Assembly: GCA_044358815.1 (NCBI GenBank)
Contig: JBIKNH010000031.1
Span: 1 to 27,283 of the forward strand
Direction of reading: 5' to 3'
DNA from: JBAXSK01 sp044358815
Lineage (GTDB): Bacteria; Cyanobacteriota; Cyanobacteriia; Pseudanabaenales; Pseudanabaenaceae
Length of the DNA: 27,283 bases
Both the position numbers and the translations under genes were made by a program. Below are positions 8,411 through 17,700 of the stretch, piece after piece. The notes below the pieces were generated by a model. It searched no databases, was not told the origin of the DNA, and saw only the letters and a list, made by a program, of their open reading frames with translations. Each line of letters starts with the position of its first letter. The stretch's first letter is position 1.

Positions 8411-9235
8411 ATGATAAATTTAGAACATTTAGCCCTAGTGGTGATGGCGCTGATTTTCGGTGCTTGTATTGGCAGCTTCTTGAATGTGGTGGTGTATCGG
8501 TTGCCAGCGGGTTTATCTCTGGTGCATCCGCCATCCCGCTGTCCCCACTGTCACCACCGTTTGCAACCTCGCGATAATATCCCTGTTTTGGGCTGGATTT
8601 TGATCGGTGGCAAGTGTCGGTATTGCCGTAGCCCCGTGTCATGGCGGTATCCGGCGGTCGAAGCGCTCACGGGTTTGTTATTTGCTGGGTTAGCCTCGGC
8701 ACTAATCGCCAAAGTCAGCCTGATCGCCTTGGTGTTTTATGGTGGTTTTGCGGCATGGTTATTGGCTCTAGCGTTGATTGACCTAGACACCATGACTTTA
8801 CCGGATCAGTTAACTAAATCAGGTTTGGTTTTGGGCTTGATCTTTCAGCTCCATCAGGGAATTTGGCAAGCCCAAGGGACTACCAACTGGGCGGGGGCGT
8901 TACTGTTTGGGATCACGGGGATGGTGACAGGCTTATGGCTATTGGATTCGATCCGTATTGGGGCAAGGTATTTCCTAGGTAAGGAGGCGATGGGGGGCGG
9001 TGATCCCAAACTAGCGGCAATGATTGGGATGTGGTTGGGATGGCAGCAGGTATTGTTAGTGGTGATGGTGGCGGCATTTCTAGGGATGATCGGTGGACTA
9101 ATTCAAGTCATTTCCCAGCGTAAATCCTTACCTTTTCCCTTTGGTCCTTGGCTGAGTTTGGCAGCCTTAATCGTATTGGTATTTGGTGAAGGTTGGATGG
9201 ATCAATATTTGCAATGGTGGGGATTGACTAATTGA
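8411..9235 (+). CDS. pilD: Type IV prepilin peptidase (A24 family, PilD-like)
   Basis: A polytopic inner-membrane aspartic peptidase that cuts the leader of type IV prepilins and pseudopilins and N-methylates the new end. Counting from ATG 8411, residues 1-35 hold the family start GACIGSFLNVVVYRLP. Two CxxC pairs follow (C44/C47 and C69/C72) in the cytoplasmic methylase region. The catalytic aspartate blocks are ALIDLDTMTLPDQLT (about 121-135) and GGGDPKLAAMIG (about 196-207). Several hydrophobic helices fill the rest, and 274 residues is a usual length. An in-frame GTG at 8402 would add three residues, but I prefer the ATG because neither has a clear ribosome binding site. No pilin genes are nearby, which is common for this gene. 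It starts about 80 nt after the OmpA-type gene and could be co-transcribed with it. Confidence 0.95.
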   Translation: MINLEHLALVVMALIFGACIGSFLNVVVYRLPAGLSLVHPPSRCPHCHHRLQPRDNIPVLGWILIGGKCRYCRSPVSWRYPAVEALTGLLFAGLASALIAKVSLIALVFYGGFAAWLLALALIDLDTMTLPDQLTKSGLVLGLIFQLHQGIWQAQGTTNWAGALLFGITGMVTGLWLLDSIRIGARYFLGKEAMGGGDPKLAAMIGMWLGWQQVLLVVMVAAFLGMIGGLIQVISQRKSLPFPFGPWLSLAALIVLVFGEGWMDQYLQWWGLTN

Positions 9236-9429
9236 TACTAGTCAATGGTGACCCACCCATCAGCCGATCATCATACAAACCTGCATAAAAAACCGTATAA
9301 AAAAATAGGTTATGATCTGGCAAAATTCTCGATTGAGGGACGATGCAAGATTTACCTCACCCTGGAAACTCAGTCTTGCTCAACCTTTAGCTGAAACTAG
9401 TGCTCGATCTTGCCTTTACCCCTGGAATT

Positions 9430-9476
9430 ACACTGTTCACGACATTGTTAACGCCACTGTTAACTACACTGTAACT
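9430..9476 (+). repeat. 12-nt tandem repeat upstream of the Ser/Thr kinase gene
   Basis: Four successive units, ACACTGTTCACG, ACATTGTTAACG, CCACTGTTAACT and ACACTGTAACT, lie about 50 nt before the kinase start in a 287-nt gap. Two units contain the palindrome GTTAAC. They could be repeated binding sites or slippage products. The rest of the gap (9236-9429) has only a weak TATGAT (9311-9316) that could be a -10 box. Confidence 0.55.
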
Positions 9477-9522
9477 ATCATCTTCAATTAGCATCTTTGC
9501 CCCCTAACCCCCTGATTACGCC

Positions 9523-11667
9523 ATGTCTTCCCTGTTAGATAATCGCTATCAAATTCTCAGTGTGTTGGGTAGTGGTGGTTTTGGTGATACTTTCCTTGCG
9601 GAAGATACCAAAATCCCCTCCCGTCGCCGCTGTGTGATCAAACAGCTTAAACCAGTGGCAGACAACAGCAAAATCTATGTCTTGCTTCAGGAGCGATTTC
9701 AGCGGGAGGCAGCAATTTTGGAATCCTTGGGGGAAGGTCACCCGAATATCCCTAAGCTTTACGCTAACTTCAGTGAGAATGATTTATTTTATTTAGTACA
9801 GGAATGGGTTGATGGCGACACCCTAACCCGTCGGGTGCGGGATCAAATGCGTTTACCCGAAGCCCAAGTTCGTCATTTATTGCAAAAATTGCTGACGATT
9901 CTGGAATATGTCCACAGTAAAGGAATCATTCATCGGGACATTAAACCAGAGAATATCATTCTGCGTCGCAGTGATGGCGAGCCGTTCTTGATTGATTTTG
10001 GGGCAGTTAAAGAAACCCTAGGGGCAACTCAGTTAGCCCAAAATCCGGCGCAAAATCCCTTTGGTGGTAGTTTGTCCATTGCCATTGGCACCCCTGGTTT
10101 TATGGCTTCGGAACAGTCGGCGGGACGACCAGTTTATAGCAGTGATTTGTATAGCTTGGCGGTGACAGCGGTGTTTATGCTCACGGGGCGATCGCCGCAG
10201 GAGTTACCCACCCACCCCAAAAATGGCGAACTGCTCTGGCATGACTACGCCGGTGGTGTATCCCCTGGGTTACAGGCAGTTTTAGATAAAGCGTTACAAT
10301 TACATCCTCGGGATCGTTTTGCTTCAGCCCAAGAAATGAATGCGGCATTAATGGTAAGTGGGGCAAGTGGAGCCGGAGCTGCCAGTGGCGGTGGCAGTAC
10401 CCCAGTGGTTACGCCAACAGTAAATATCTATCAAAATCCTGATCCTAGTTTCCGTCAGCCCAGTCAGCCGCAAAATAATCCGCAAAATAGTCCTCAAAGC
10501 AATTCCCCGAAATATCCCCCTAACAGCTATGGACAGCCACCAAATCGCTTTCCTCAAGGGAGTTCTGGTTATGATCCAGTGGTGAGTCCCCCCCCTAGCA
10601 CTCCCACCCACAACTACATCGCCAATAACTATCCCTCTAACAACTACGCACCCAATAATTCACCGATTAACTACCCGCCCAATGCTGGATCTGGGGCAGC
10701 CAATAACCTATCACCCAATAACTTAACACCATTACGCAACACCAGCAACACAGGCACATTGGTCAGCATGGTGGTGATTGGGATTTCATTGGGAATTGCC
10801 GGAGCGTTGGGTTTATGGTGGTTTCGGAATCAACCTGTGGGTAAATCAACCACTGATCAGAACTCTCAACCAGCGGCAAGTTCTAAACCGAATTCCGCTA
10901 ATGCACCAAGCAGCACTCCAAAGAAAGACCTGAAACCATTCTTTTTCTTAGCGGACTCGGCTTACGAACAAAAAGCTAAAGCTGATAAACGGGTCCAAGC
11001 TCTAAAAGACAAGGGTTTTACAAAGGCGGGCAATTTTGAATTAACCGACTATGGCAATTTGCGAGATTCCAAGCCCTGGACTCAGGTATATGTGGCGCAG
11101 TTTGATGATCGGGACACTTGCATCGAAGAACTCAAAACCTATGGCAAACAGGTCAAAGATGCCTATTGTGCCTATGCCAGCCCTAATCCCAGTGATGAAG
11201 TAGGACGCATCCAAGCGAAGGAAGTGATTCCGGTAGCTAGTTCTAGTCCATCACCTAAACCAACTGCCACTAATGATCCCAGTAAGACCACTGATTCCGG
11301 TAATAATAATCAACCACCCCAAAATGTTGCGGGAAATCTCAAATCTCCAGATACTTTCATTCGCAACTATTACGATTTAGTGAATAGTCGCCAATATACC
11401 GAAGCTTGGGCAAGCCTCTCTCCAGAATTTCAACAAGGACAGGCTCGTGGTTATAAGAGTTTTACGGAATGGTGGAACTCAATCGATAAGGTCAATGTGA
11501 TTGAAGCACGGGTGGTGAATATGCGAAACGGTACTGCAATCGTAGATGTGTCTGTGCTGTATTTTAATCCTGACCCCACTCCCTCCGAAAATATGCGCCT
11601 CAGCCTGAAATGGGACTCTAACCGGAATAACTGGGTGATTGATGGCACAGAGTTAATGAGAAGGTAA
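9523..11667 (+). CDS. Membrane Ser/Thr protein kinase with SPOR-like and C-terminal extracytoplasmic domains
   Basis: A 714-residue Hanks-type kinase. The kinase domain covers about residues 9-275: glycine loop LGSGGFGDTFLA (15-26), ATP lysine K40, catalytic HRDIKPENI (137-145), DFG (158-160), and activation segment GTPGFMASEQ (189-198). A Pro/Asn/Ser-rich linker of about 130 residues follows, with many YPP and NNY motifs. Next is a single membrane helix (about 412-433, VSMVVIGISLGIAGALGLWWF). Outside it lie a region resembling a SPOR domain (about 472-555, FFFLADSAYEQKAKADKRVQALKDKG) and a final NTF2-like or cell-wall-protein-like block (about 603-714, FIRNYYDLVNSRQYTEAWASLSPEFQ). This fits a kinase that senses the periplasm or wall and signals inside. 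The catalytic residues look complete. The outer-domain calls are moderate-confidence inference. The targets are not visible from sequence. Confidence 0.92.
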   Translation: MSSLLDNRYQILSVLGSGGFGDTFLAEDTKIPSRRRCVIKQLKPVADNSKIYVLLQERFQREAAILESLGEGHPNIPKLYANFSENDLFYLVQEWVDGDTLTRRVRDQMRLPEAQVRHLLQKLLTILEYVHSKGIIHRDIKPENIILRRSDGEPFLIDFGAVKETLGATQLAQNPAQNPFGGSLSIAIGTPGFMASEQSAGRPVYSSDLYSLAVTAVFMLTGRSPQELPTHPKNGELLWHDYAGGVSPGLQAVLDKALQLHPRDRFASAQEMNAALMVSGASGAGAASGGGSTPVVTPTVNIYQNPDPSFRQPSQPQNNPQNSPQSNSPKYPPNSYGQPPNRFPQGSSGYDPVVSPPPSTPTHNYIANNYPSNNYAPNNSPINYPPNAGSGAANNLSPNNLTPLRNTSNTGTLVSMVVIGISLGIAGALGLWWFRNQPVGKSTTDQNSQPAASSKPNSANAPSSTPKKDLKPFFFLADSAYEQKAKADKRVQALKDKGFTKAGNFELTDYGNLRDSKPWTQVYVAQFDDRDTCIEELKTYGKQVKDAYCAYASPNPSDEVGRIQAKEVIPVASSSPSPKPTATNDPSKTTDSGNNNQPPQNVAGNLKSPDTFIRNYYDLVNSRQYTEAWASLSPEFQQGQARGYKSFTEWWNSIDKVNVIEARVVNMRNGTAIVDVSVLYFNPDPTPSENMRLSLKWDSNRNNWVIDGTELMRR
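10188..10195. repeat. HIP1 octamer GCGATCGC
   Basis: A second perfect copy, inside the kinase coding region. Confidence 0.8.
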
Positions 11668-11702
11668 TTTCTACATTATCTTCCTAGACACAAAGTAATA
11701 TA

Positions 11703-11710
11703 AGCTAGAT
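11703..11710 (+). repeat. AGCTAGAT, possible left boundary repeat of the helicase cassette
   Basis: The same 8-mer appears in the same direction at 20567-20574, so the pair brackets the three-gene helicase block. An 8-nt match between two AT-rich spacers can easily arise by chance. No integrase, transposase or terminal inverted repeats are present. Confidence 0.2.
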
Positions 11711-11715
11711 ATGTT

Positions 11716-11742
11716 AGTGTAAATAAAAGAAAATCTTACACT
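11716..11742 (+). promoter_or_regulatory. Inverted repeat just before the helicase cassette (possible operator or RNA hairpin)
   Basis: A perfect inverted repeat, AGTGTAA - 13 nt - TTACACT (11716-11722 and 11736-11742), ends one base before the ATG at 11744. No separate strong Shine-Dalgarno sequence is seen. The purine-rich AAAAGAAAA that could serve for ribosome binding lies in the loop. Binding by a dimeric repressor, or folding in the message, would each affect the first gene and, by coupling, the whole operon. The role is inferred. Confidence 0.45.
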
Positions 11743-11743
11743 C

Positions 11744-13393
11744 ATGAATAGCTACTCTGACTGGAATACGGCTCTTATCCATTACTTTACCCAGAATGTA
11801 CCATACGGGACAAAAATCTACCTAAGCCTTGATGATGACACCTTGGGAAAAGTCGGTAGTAGCTTTACCGAAGACTATAACCATGAATCTTGGATCACAA
11901 ATTTCTGCCAAGTTGTGAGGGATCAAGTAGTAAGGGGCGAAAGTATATACTTAGATACTGTATCTGAGTTAGATGATTTTGGTTATCCGATGGGAATTGC
12001 GTTTTTAGGCATTATGGTCTTGGCAGCAAACCAGATGGCGGAAAATGAGGAGTTAGACCAGAAAAATTACTTTTCTAGGTTTCGACAGGTATTAAAGTTA
12101 CCTGAAGATGGACAAACCAGACCAAAGGGGCTACGCGCAAAACCATACGAGAAACCTCCTGAAATACAGTTATGGGAAAGATGGAATCAGTGGCTGCTTG
12201 AGCAAGGCTTCATCCCAACTGCTCAAGAAGGTTCTGGTCCAAACAAATACATCAACTATCCAATTGCTCAATCATTGCTTCGTAATACAGATAAGGATCG
12301 ACTAAGGAGACTCTTTACTGAAAAGCAATGGCGAACAAGGTGGGATGAGCAAACATTATTTACAAAAGTGGCTAGTGAATACTCACAATTTTCACAACAT
12401 CTCAAGAGGTTAATAGACGATCGCAATCGATATGAAGCATTAGCCACAGCCATCCATGAAACCTATGAGGATTGGTTGGAAAATGGATTGTCAACTACCT
12501 CAACTGGTAAATCAGGGCATAGGCAGGGGAGTCATCAGTTATACACAGGAATATATCGCACTGAGGATTTTCTAGGAAATATTGATTACTACCTATATCC
12601 AAGGCAAAAAAGAGGACGATCGCTTGGTTCATTAACAGTAGAAGCTAATGGAAGGCAATGGGATTTACGAGAAGACCGAGCAGGCTGGTATTTGCCAATT
12701 GGAGAATCTCTGTCTGGGCAAGAAATATCCGAAGGACGAACATATCAGATAAGTCCTAGTAACCAAGTTGAAAAGCTTATCTTACCCAAGCGAGACTTTT
12801 GGATTTTAGTACCCGATCCAGATAACCCAGAGTCAGGGGTGTATGCTAGCTGGAGTAGCCCAAATTTGGGAGAACAGTTTATCATCCTTTTCAAGGAATC
12901 ACTATTTAATGATTTGCAAAGGTTGAGAGATGAAAATTTAATCCAATGGGAAGGCGATCATGATACAAAATATCCAGCTTTTGGTAGTAACTCAGATTGG
13001 TATGAAGTCTATCAATGCCAAATTTTATCGCAAGCATGGGATGGAGTATTTTTGCAGTCTCAAGAGTTAAAATATGCTTTACAACCGACAACATCGCTAT
13101 CGATTAGTTTGTCTGGAGGATTAAAAGTACCCAAGACGAATGCATGGATCAGTGGCTATCCGCCCCAAGTAACAGTATTTGCATTTCATCCAACCGTTGA
13201 GTTAGTGATTACCAATGCTACTACCAATGAAATCATTTACTCTAGTCCTTTTTCAAGTAATCAACCACATTCAATTCCCAATTTTACTGAAGGTAATTTT
13301 ATAGCTAGTGCGAACTATGCAGGGCAATCAGCACAAAGACTAATAAAAGTTATGGCATGGAATGAAATTGATTTTTCAAGTATTAGTATTTAA
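11744..13393 (+). CDS. Helicase-cassette protein 1, unknown function, Ig-like C-terminal region
   Basis: A 549-residue protein that I do not recognise. Residues 1-120 are acidic and helical. At about 144-195 is a compact block, WERWNQWLLEQGF followed by YINYPIAQSLLRNTDKDRLRRLF, which looks like a conserved helical module. About 200-250 is helical and charged. From about 265 the protein becomes beta-rich, with many aromatic residues. The last 95 residues (about 455-545: SLSGGLKVPKTNAWISGYPP, ELVITNATTNEIIY, GNFIASANY) read as an Ig-like or similar beta-sandwich. No signal peptide, membrane helix, nuclease, methylase or ATPase motif is visible, so it is probably cytoplasmic. It is the first gene of a tight three-gene operon with a very large helicase, which suggests recognition, scaffold or adaptor work for that helicase. 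Start: ATG directly after the inverted repeat. Confidence 0.85.
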   Translation: MNSYSDWNTALIHYFTQNVPYGTKIYLSLDDDTLGKVGSSFTEDYNHESWITNFCQVVRDQVVRGESIYLDTVSELDDFGYPMGIAFLGIMVLAANQMAENEELDQKNYFSRFRQVLKLPEDGQTRPKGLRAKPYEKPPEIQLWERWNQWLLEQGFIPTAQEGSGPNKYINYPIAQSLLRNTDKDRLRRLFTEKQWRTRWDEQTLFTKVASEYSQFSQHLKRLIDDRNRYEALATAIHETYEDWLENGLSTTSTGKSGHRQGSHQLYTGIYRTEDFLGNIDYYLYPRQKRGRSLGSLTVEANGRQWDLREDRAGWYLPIGESLSGQEISEGRTYQISPSNQVEKLILPKRDFWILVPDPDNPESGVYASWSSPNLGEQFIILFKESLFNDLQRLRDENLIQWEGDHDTKYPAFGSNSDWYEVYQCQILSQAWDGVFLQSQELKYALQPTTSLSISLSGGLKVPKTNAWISGYPPQVTVFAFHPTVELVITNATTNEIIYSSPFSSNQPHSIPNFTEGNFIASANYAGQSAQRLIKVMAWNEIDFSSISI

Positions 13394-13399
13394 ATCAGC

Positions 13400-13405
13400 A
13401 AGGAG
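13400..13405 (+). promoter_or_regulatory. Shine-Dalgarno AAGGAG for cassette gene 2
   Basis: A strong ribosome binding site 6 nt before the ATG at 13412, in the 18-nt gap between cassette genes 1 and 2. It fixes the start of the 449-residue protein. Confidence 0.8.
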
Positions 13406-13411
13406 TTAATC

Positions 13412-14761
13412 ATGACCCAATCCAGGCAAGAGAGAACCAGATGGTACATGGGATTTAAGCAAAAGACAAACAAATTAAAACCCGAACATCTAATTGAAGT
13501 TATATCTAAGTCGGTTCAGTCTAGTAATCTTGTACAGTACTTACCATTATTGAGGATCGAAAAAAAACCAAAAGGGGAATATTACTTTTTTGTCGCCATT
13601 GAAAGCATAAAAATAGGAAATATCCCATCTGAAGTAGATGGTTTTATTAAGGACTTAAAAGAAAAATGTTTTAATTTTCCTGTTGACAAGAGACGCAACC
13701 AATTTACTATTGACCAGATTAAACCAATGGTTGGTGTGGAGCATGATGTCCAAGATTACACAAATCCTATTCCATACCGATCGCAACCAAAAACTATTCC
13801 AGAGAGTCCTTTAATTTTAGTTCCTAATAGCGAACCCCAAACCCTCAGTGATGAGCAAATTAGACAATTCTCAACTAAGCACGAACATCTGCTTTACTGG
13901 CTATCTGCTTCAGAAAGTGGCACATGGGAATCATTTAAGAAAACCTGTGAAATTCTTGATTTATCTGAACCAAAGCGTCTTTTAAGGCGGCTGAAATTAT
14001 TGAACCATTTAACCATCTCTAACAATGGTTCTAAATGGCAAGTTAATCCTCCCTCTTTGGTACATGTGGGTACTGATTCTGCAACTGGCGATCGTACTTT
14101 CTGGCTTTTTGGTCAGCGTAGCCATCCCTTTTTACAAAACCTTAAAACATTAGGCTCGCTGGAAGAAAAACATCAGCCAAGAGGGGAAGCACCTCAGAGA
14201 ATTAAGCTGATTTTGCCCACTCAAATTACGGATGAAATTTTAACTCAAAAAATGCAAACTTATGGATATTCTCTCAACCTCGCTCAAGCTCCCAGTATTC
14301 TCAGTTTTGATAGTTGGCAGAATAGTTTGACTAGGATTGAGGGTATTCCCACCTTTGATTTTGATCTAAAGATATTCGATGGAGCAAACTTCGTTGATTG
14401 TACTTTTCAAAACCAAACGGGATTTTATCAATTTTGGACAAGAGCCTCTAATCCACAACTTAGATATACTTTTTTCTATGATCAAAATACGGAATCATGG
14501 TTCCAGGGTGATTGGTATGGATTAAGATTCCTAGCGATTCGATCTATTGGACAAAGTGTTGAAGTTTACTATGCTTCTGAAGCAAAGACCTTAGAAGTTC
14601 CTATTGCTCAAAGGCTGCCAGAGCTTTATGAAACCTATCTTGTTATGGCATCTGGCATACTACCTACCTACAAAGATGGCTCCTTGATTTACGATAAGAT
14701 TTATCCAGGGCTGGCTAGAGAAATTTCAGATGTTTTAGGACTTACACTAATAGAGTATTAG
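13412..14761 (+). CDS. Helicase-cassette protein 2, unknown function, winged-helix-like middle
   Basis: A 449-residue protein that I cannot name. The N-terminal 115 residues are basic alpha/beta (QERTRWYMGFKQKTN...). Residues of about 155-215 look like a winged-helix DNA-binding fold: helices HEHLLYWLSAS and SEPKRLLRRLKLLNHL followed by a short beta wing (LTISNNGSKWQVNPP). The remainder (about 215-449) is beta-rich and aromatic, with a helical end (LAREISDVLGLTLIEY). No enzyme motif, signal peptide or membrane segment is seen. The stop codon is 2 nt before the helicase ATG, so translation of the two is probably coupled and the proteins are likely made in step. The most reasonable inference is a DNA-contacting partner of the helicase. 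The winged-helix reading needs a structural model. Confidence 0.83.
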   Translation: MTQSRQERTRWYMGFKQKTNKLKPEHLIEVISKSVQSSNLVQYLPLLRIEKKPKGEYYFFVAIESIKIGNIPSEVDGFIKDLKEKCFNFPVDKRRNQFTIDQIKPMVGVEHDVQDYTNPIPYRSQPKTIPESPLILVPNSEPQTLSDEQIRQFSTKHEHLLYWLSASESGTWESFKKTCEILDLSEPKRLLRRLKLLNHLTISNNGSKWQVNPPSLVHVGTDSATGDRTFWLFGQRSHPFLQNLKTLGSLEEKHQPRGEAPQRIKLILPTQITDEILTQKMQTYGYSLNLAQAPSILSFDSWQNSLTRIEGIPTFDFDLKIFDGANFVDCTFQNQTGFYQFWTRASNPQLRYTFFYDQNTESWFQGDWYGLRFLAIRSIGQSVEVYYASEAKTLEVPIAQRLPELYETYLVMASGILPTYKDGSLIYDKIYPGLAREISDVLGLTLIEY

Positions 14762-14763
14762 CT

Positions 14764-17700
14764 ATGCATGACTTACTTGGTACTTATCAACGGCTCGATC
14801 GCATTTATCAACTTTATATCAAGAGTGCATTTCCCCTACGGTATCCTGCCCTAGCTGAAGAGCGAGATCGCCGCTTGCAGTTTCTTCGTGATCCCAACAA
14901 CCCAGTCCTGAGTATTCCACCATTGGTTGAGCCAGTACCAATTTATCCATCATCAGGGATGAATTTGTTGGAGGCAGCAGGAAATTTACCAACAGAATAT
15001 CAAGACTTAGCCCAACTGGGAAAACCCCTATTTGATGATACGGTGCAGATTTATCAGCATCAATGGCAAAGTTTAGAAGAGGCGATCATCAACCAAAAGG
15101 ATATTGTCGTTACAACTGGTACAGGTTCGGGTAAAACAGAGTGCTTTCTCTTGCCCCTTTTAGCTCAGTTAGCCAAAGAATCTCAAAGCTGGACGGCACC
15201 TAATTCTAAACCCGCAAATCAACGCTGGTGGGATGAAACTGTAAATCCCAGCAATAATTGGGTTGCTCAAAGAAGCCACGAAACTCGTCCTGCGGCTGTG
15301 CGTGCCTTAATACTTTACCCCCTGAATGCTCTAGTCGAAGACCAATTACGCCGATTACGCCAAGTTTTGGATAGTCCAACTGTGCATCAATGGCTTGATC
15401 GTACCAGAGCAGGAAATCGCATCACCTTTGGACGGTACACAGGTCTTACCCGCATTCCTGGAACAAAAACTAAGCTAAATCCTAAGCATGAGGAAGTACC
15501 AAATTCAGCCAAGCTCAAGGAATTGAAAACCATCATGCAACGTATGGAAGAAGATTATCAAAATCGTCAGAATAGTATTTCAAGTGATCCATTCTACTTT
15601 CCGTCATTAGATGGTAGTGAAATGCGGTCACGTTGGGATATGCAAGACCATCCCCCTGATATTTTAATCACCAACTATTCAATGCTGAATATCATGATGA
15701 TGCGAAGCATTGAAAATAATATATTTGATTCTACAAAGAAATGGTTAGAAAGCGATCCAGAAAATAAATTCTACTTAATTATTGATGAGTTACACGCCTA
15801 TCGGGGTACACCAGGGACAGAAGTTGCCTATATCCTCCGCTTGTTATATCATCGCATCGGTTTGACTGCTGATTCCCCCCAATTGAGAATCTTAACAACT
15901 ACAGCCAGTCTGGATGAAGGACAAGAGGGAAATGATTTTCTCAGGCAGTTTTTTGGGCGTGGCCACTTTAGTTTTATTACAGGGGAGCAAAAACGACCTA
16001 CAGACGAAGCAAGGTTGAACATCAATCAATACCATGATGCCTTTGCTCAATTTGCTCGCTCAGTTCAGCCTGATCCGTTTCGTCCCATGCAACCTCCAGA
16101 TCTTGAATCATCACTGCCATACATGACTACTTTGGCAAAAGATTTGGGAATTTCCAGTGGTGATGCTGACCCACGCAGACAACTTGGGGAGGCTCTGGAA
16201 AATATAGAAGCGGCAGATGCTCTTAGAGATGCTTGTCAAGCAGTTAATGGGAGCGTCCGTGCTACCGATGTAAGAGACTTAGATAATGAGATTTTTCCTA
16301 AGGCTAGAGAGCCTCAACAGCTTACTTCCGATGCTATGCGGGGATTTTTAATGGCATTGGGAATGAGTACCTTAGCGAACGGGCGATCACCCCAACCAGT
16401 GAGAGGTCATTTATTCTTCCATAACTTGCAAAATCTTTGGGCGTGTACTAATCCTAAATGCACCGATCCATCTGTTGACCAAGAGTTGCGAAATAGTGAA
16501 AGAAATACACCAACTGTAGGAGCAGTTCATACTAACCACAGTTTATCTTGCTCTTGTGGTTCCCGTGTCTTAGATTTAATTGTTTGTGAAGTCTGTGGCG
16601 AAGTCTTAGTGGGCGGATACAAAGATACAAAAAAGGTAGGAAATACCAATGTGGAAATTCTAACTCCTGATCAACCTCGCTTAGAGGAGATTCCAGATAC
16701 AGTCATCCTCAGACAAAAGTTCGGCAACTATCGCATTTTCTGGCCCCTTCCCCATGATTCTAAGCCTTGGGAAACCCAACCTCAAGATATGGAATGGACT
16801 CACGGTAAAATTAAGTGTAAATGGATCGAAGCAAAACTAAACTATGTAACAGGAATGCTTGATCAGTCCAAGACACAACCAGAGGACAATCAAATATCAG
16901 GTTGGCTTTATAATAGTGCAGATGAAGCGTCTGCTTTTCCTAGCAAATGTCCCCGATGTGATGCAGACTATGGCAAAAGAAAAATATTTCCAACTCCATT
17001 GCGTACCCATCGCACAGGTTTTCAGAAAGCTTGTCAGGTGATTGCTGGCGGCTTGTTGAGAGAAATGCCTGCACCTGCCCCTGAAAGTATTCGGTCTCCT
17101 CGTAAATTGGTGATTTTCTCTGATAGTCGTCAAGATGCCGCAAAACTAGCGGCGGGTATGGAGCGGGATCACTATCGAGATATGGTGCGTTTATTATTGA
17201 TTCAATCTTTCAAGGATTATTGGGGGGATTTAGTATCGTTTTTAAGGCAAATTTCAACCGCTCAAGATACCTTTGATAAACTAAAAACTTTGAATTCTAG
17301 ATTAGCTAATGATATCAGTAGTTCTTTAGATGAACCAGAGCGACGAAATCGCTTTATTAATACCTATCCCGCCCTCACCACAGAGGCACTGCTTTGGAGT
17401 ATGAATCTTCCTGTTGCGAATACAGTAGCAAGAGAAGAATGGCTGGCTATGCTTCAATCATACCCGAATCGTATACCCCTCCTAGATTTAAGACGCAAAT
17501 TAAGAGACTCTTTATTGCAGTTTGGAATTTGTCCAGGAGGGACTGATTTCAGTGCTCTAAACTACTCAGTAGGTCAAAACAGTGGAAGAGAATGGCATCC
17601 TTGGTTTGATTGCTATGATTGGGGCACATCAGTTGTTCCAATATCTTCCATCACTCCTGAACAAACTAATCATCTTGATCGTTTAGAAGGGAAACTAGCT

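Noticed and set aside
8325..8642. Minus-strand frame overlapping the start of the prepilin peptidase gene
   Set aside because: It lies opposite a clearly conserved protein start and its product shows no recognisable features.
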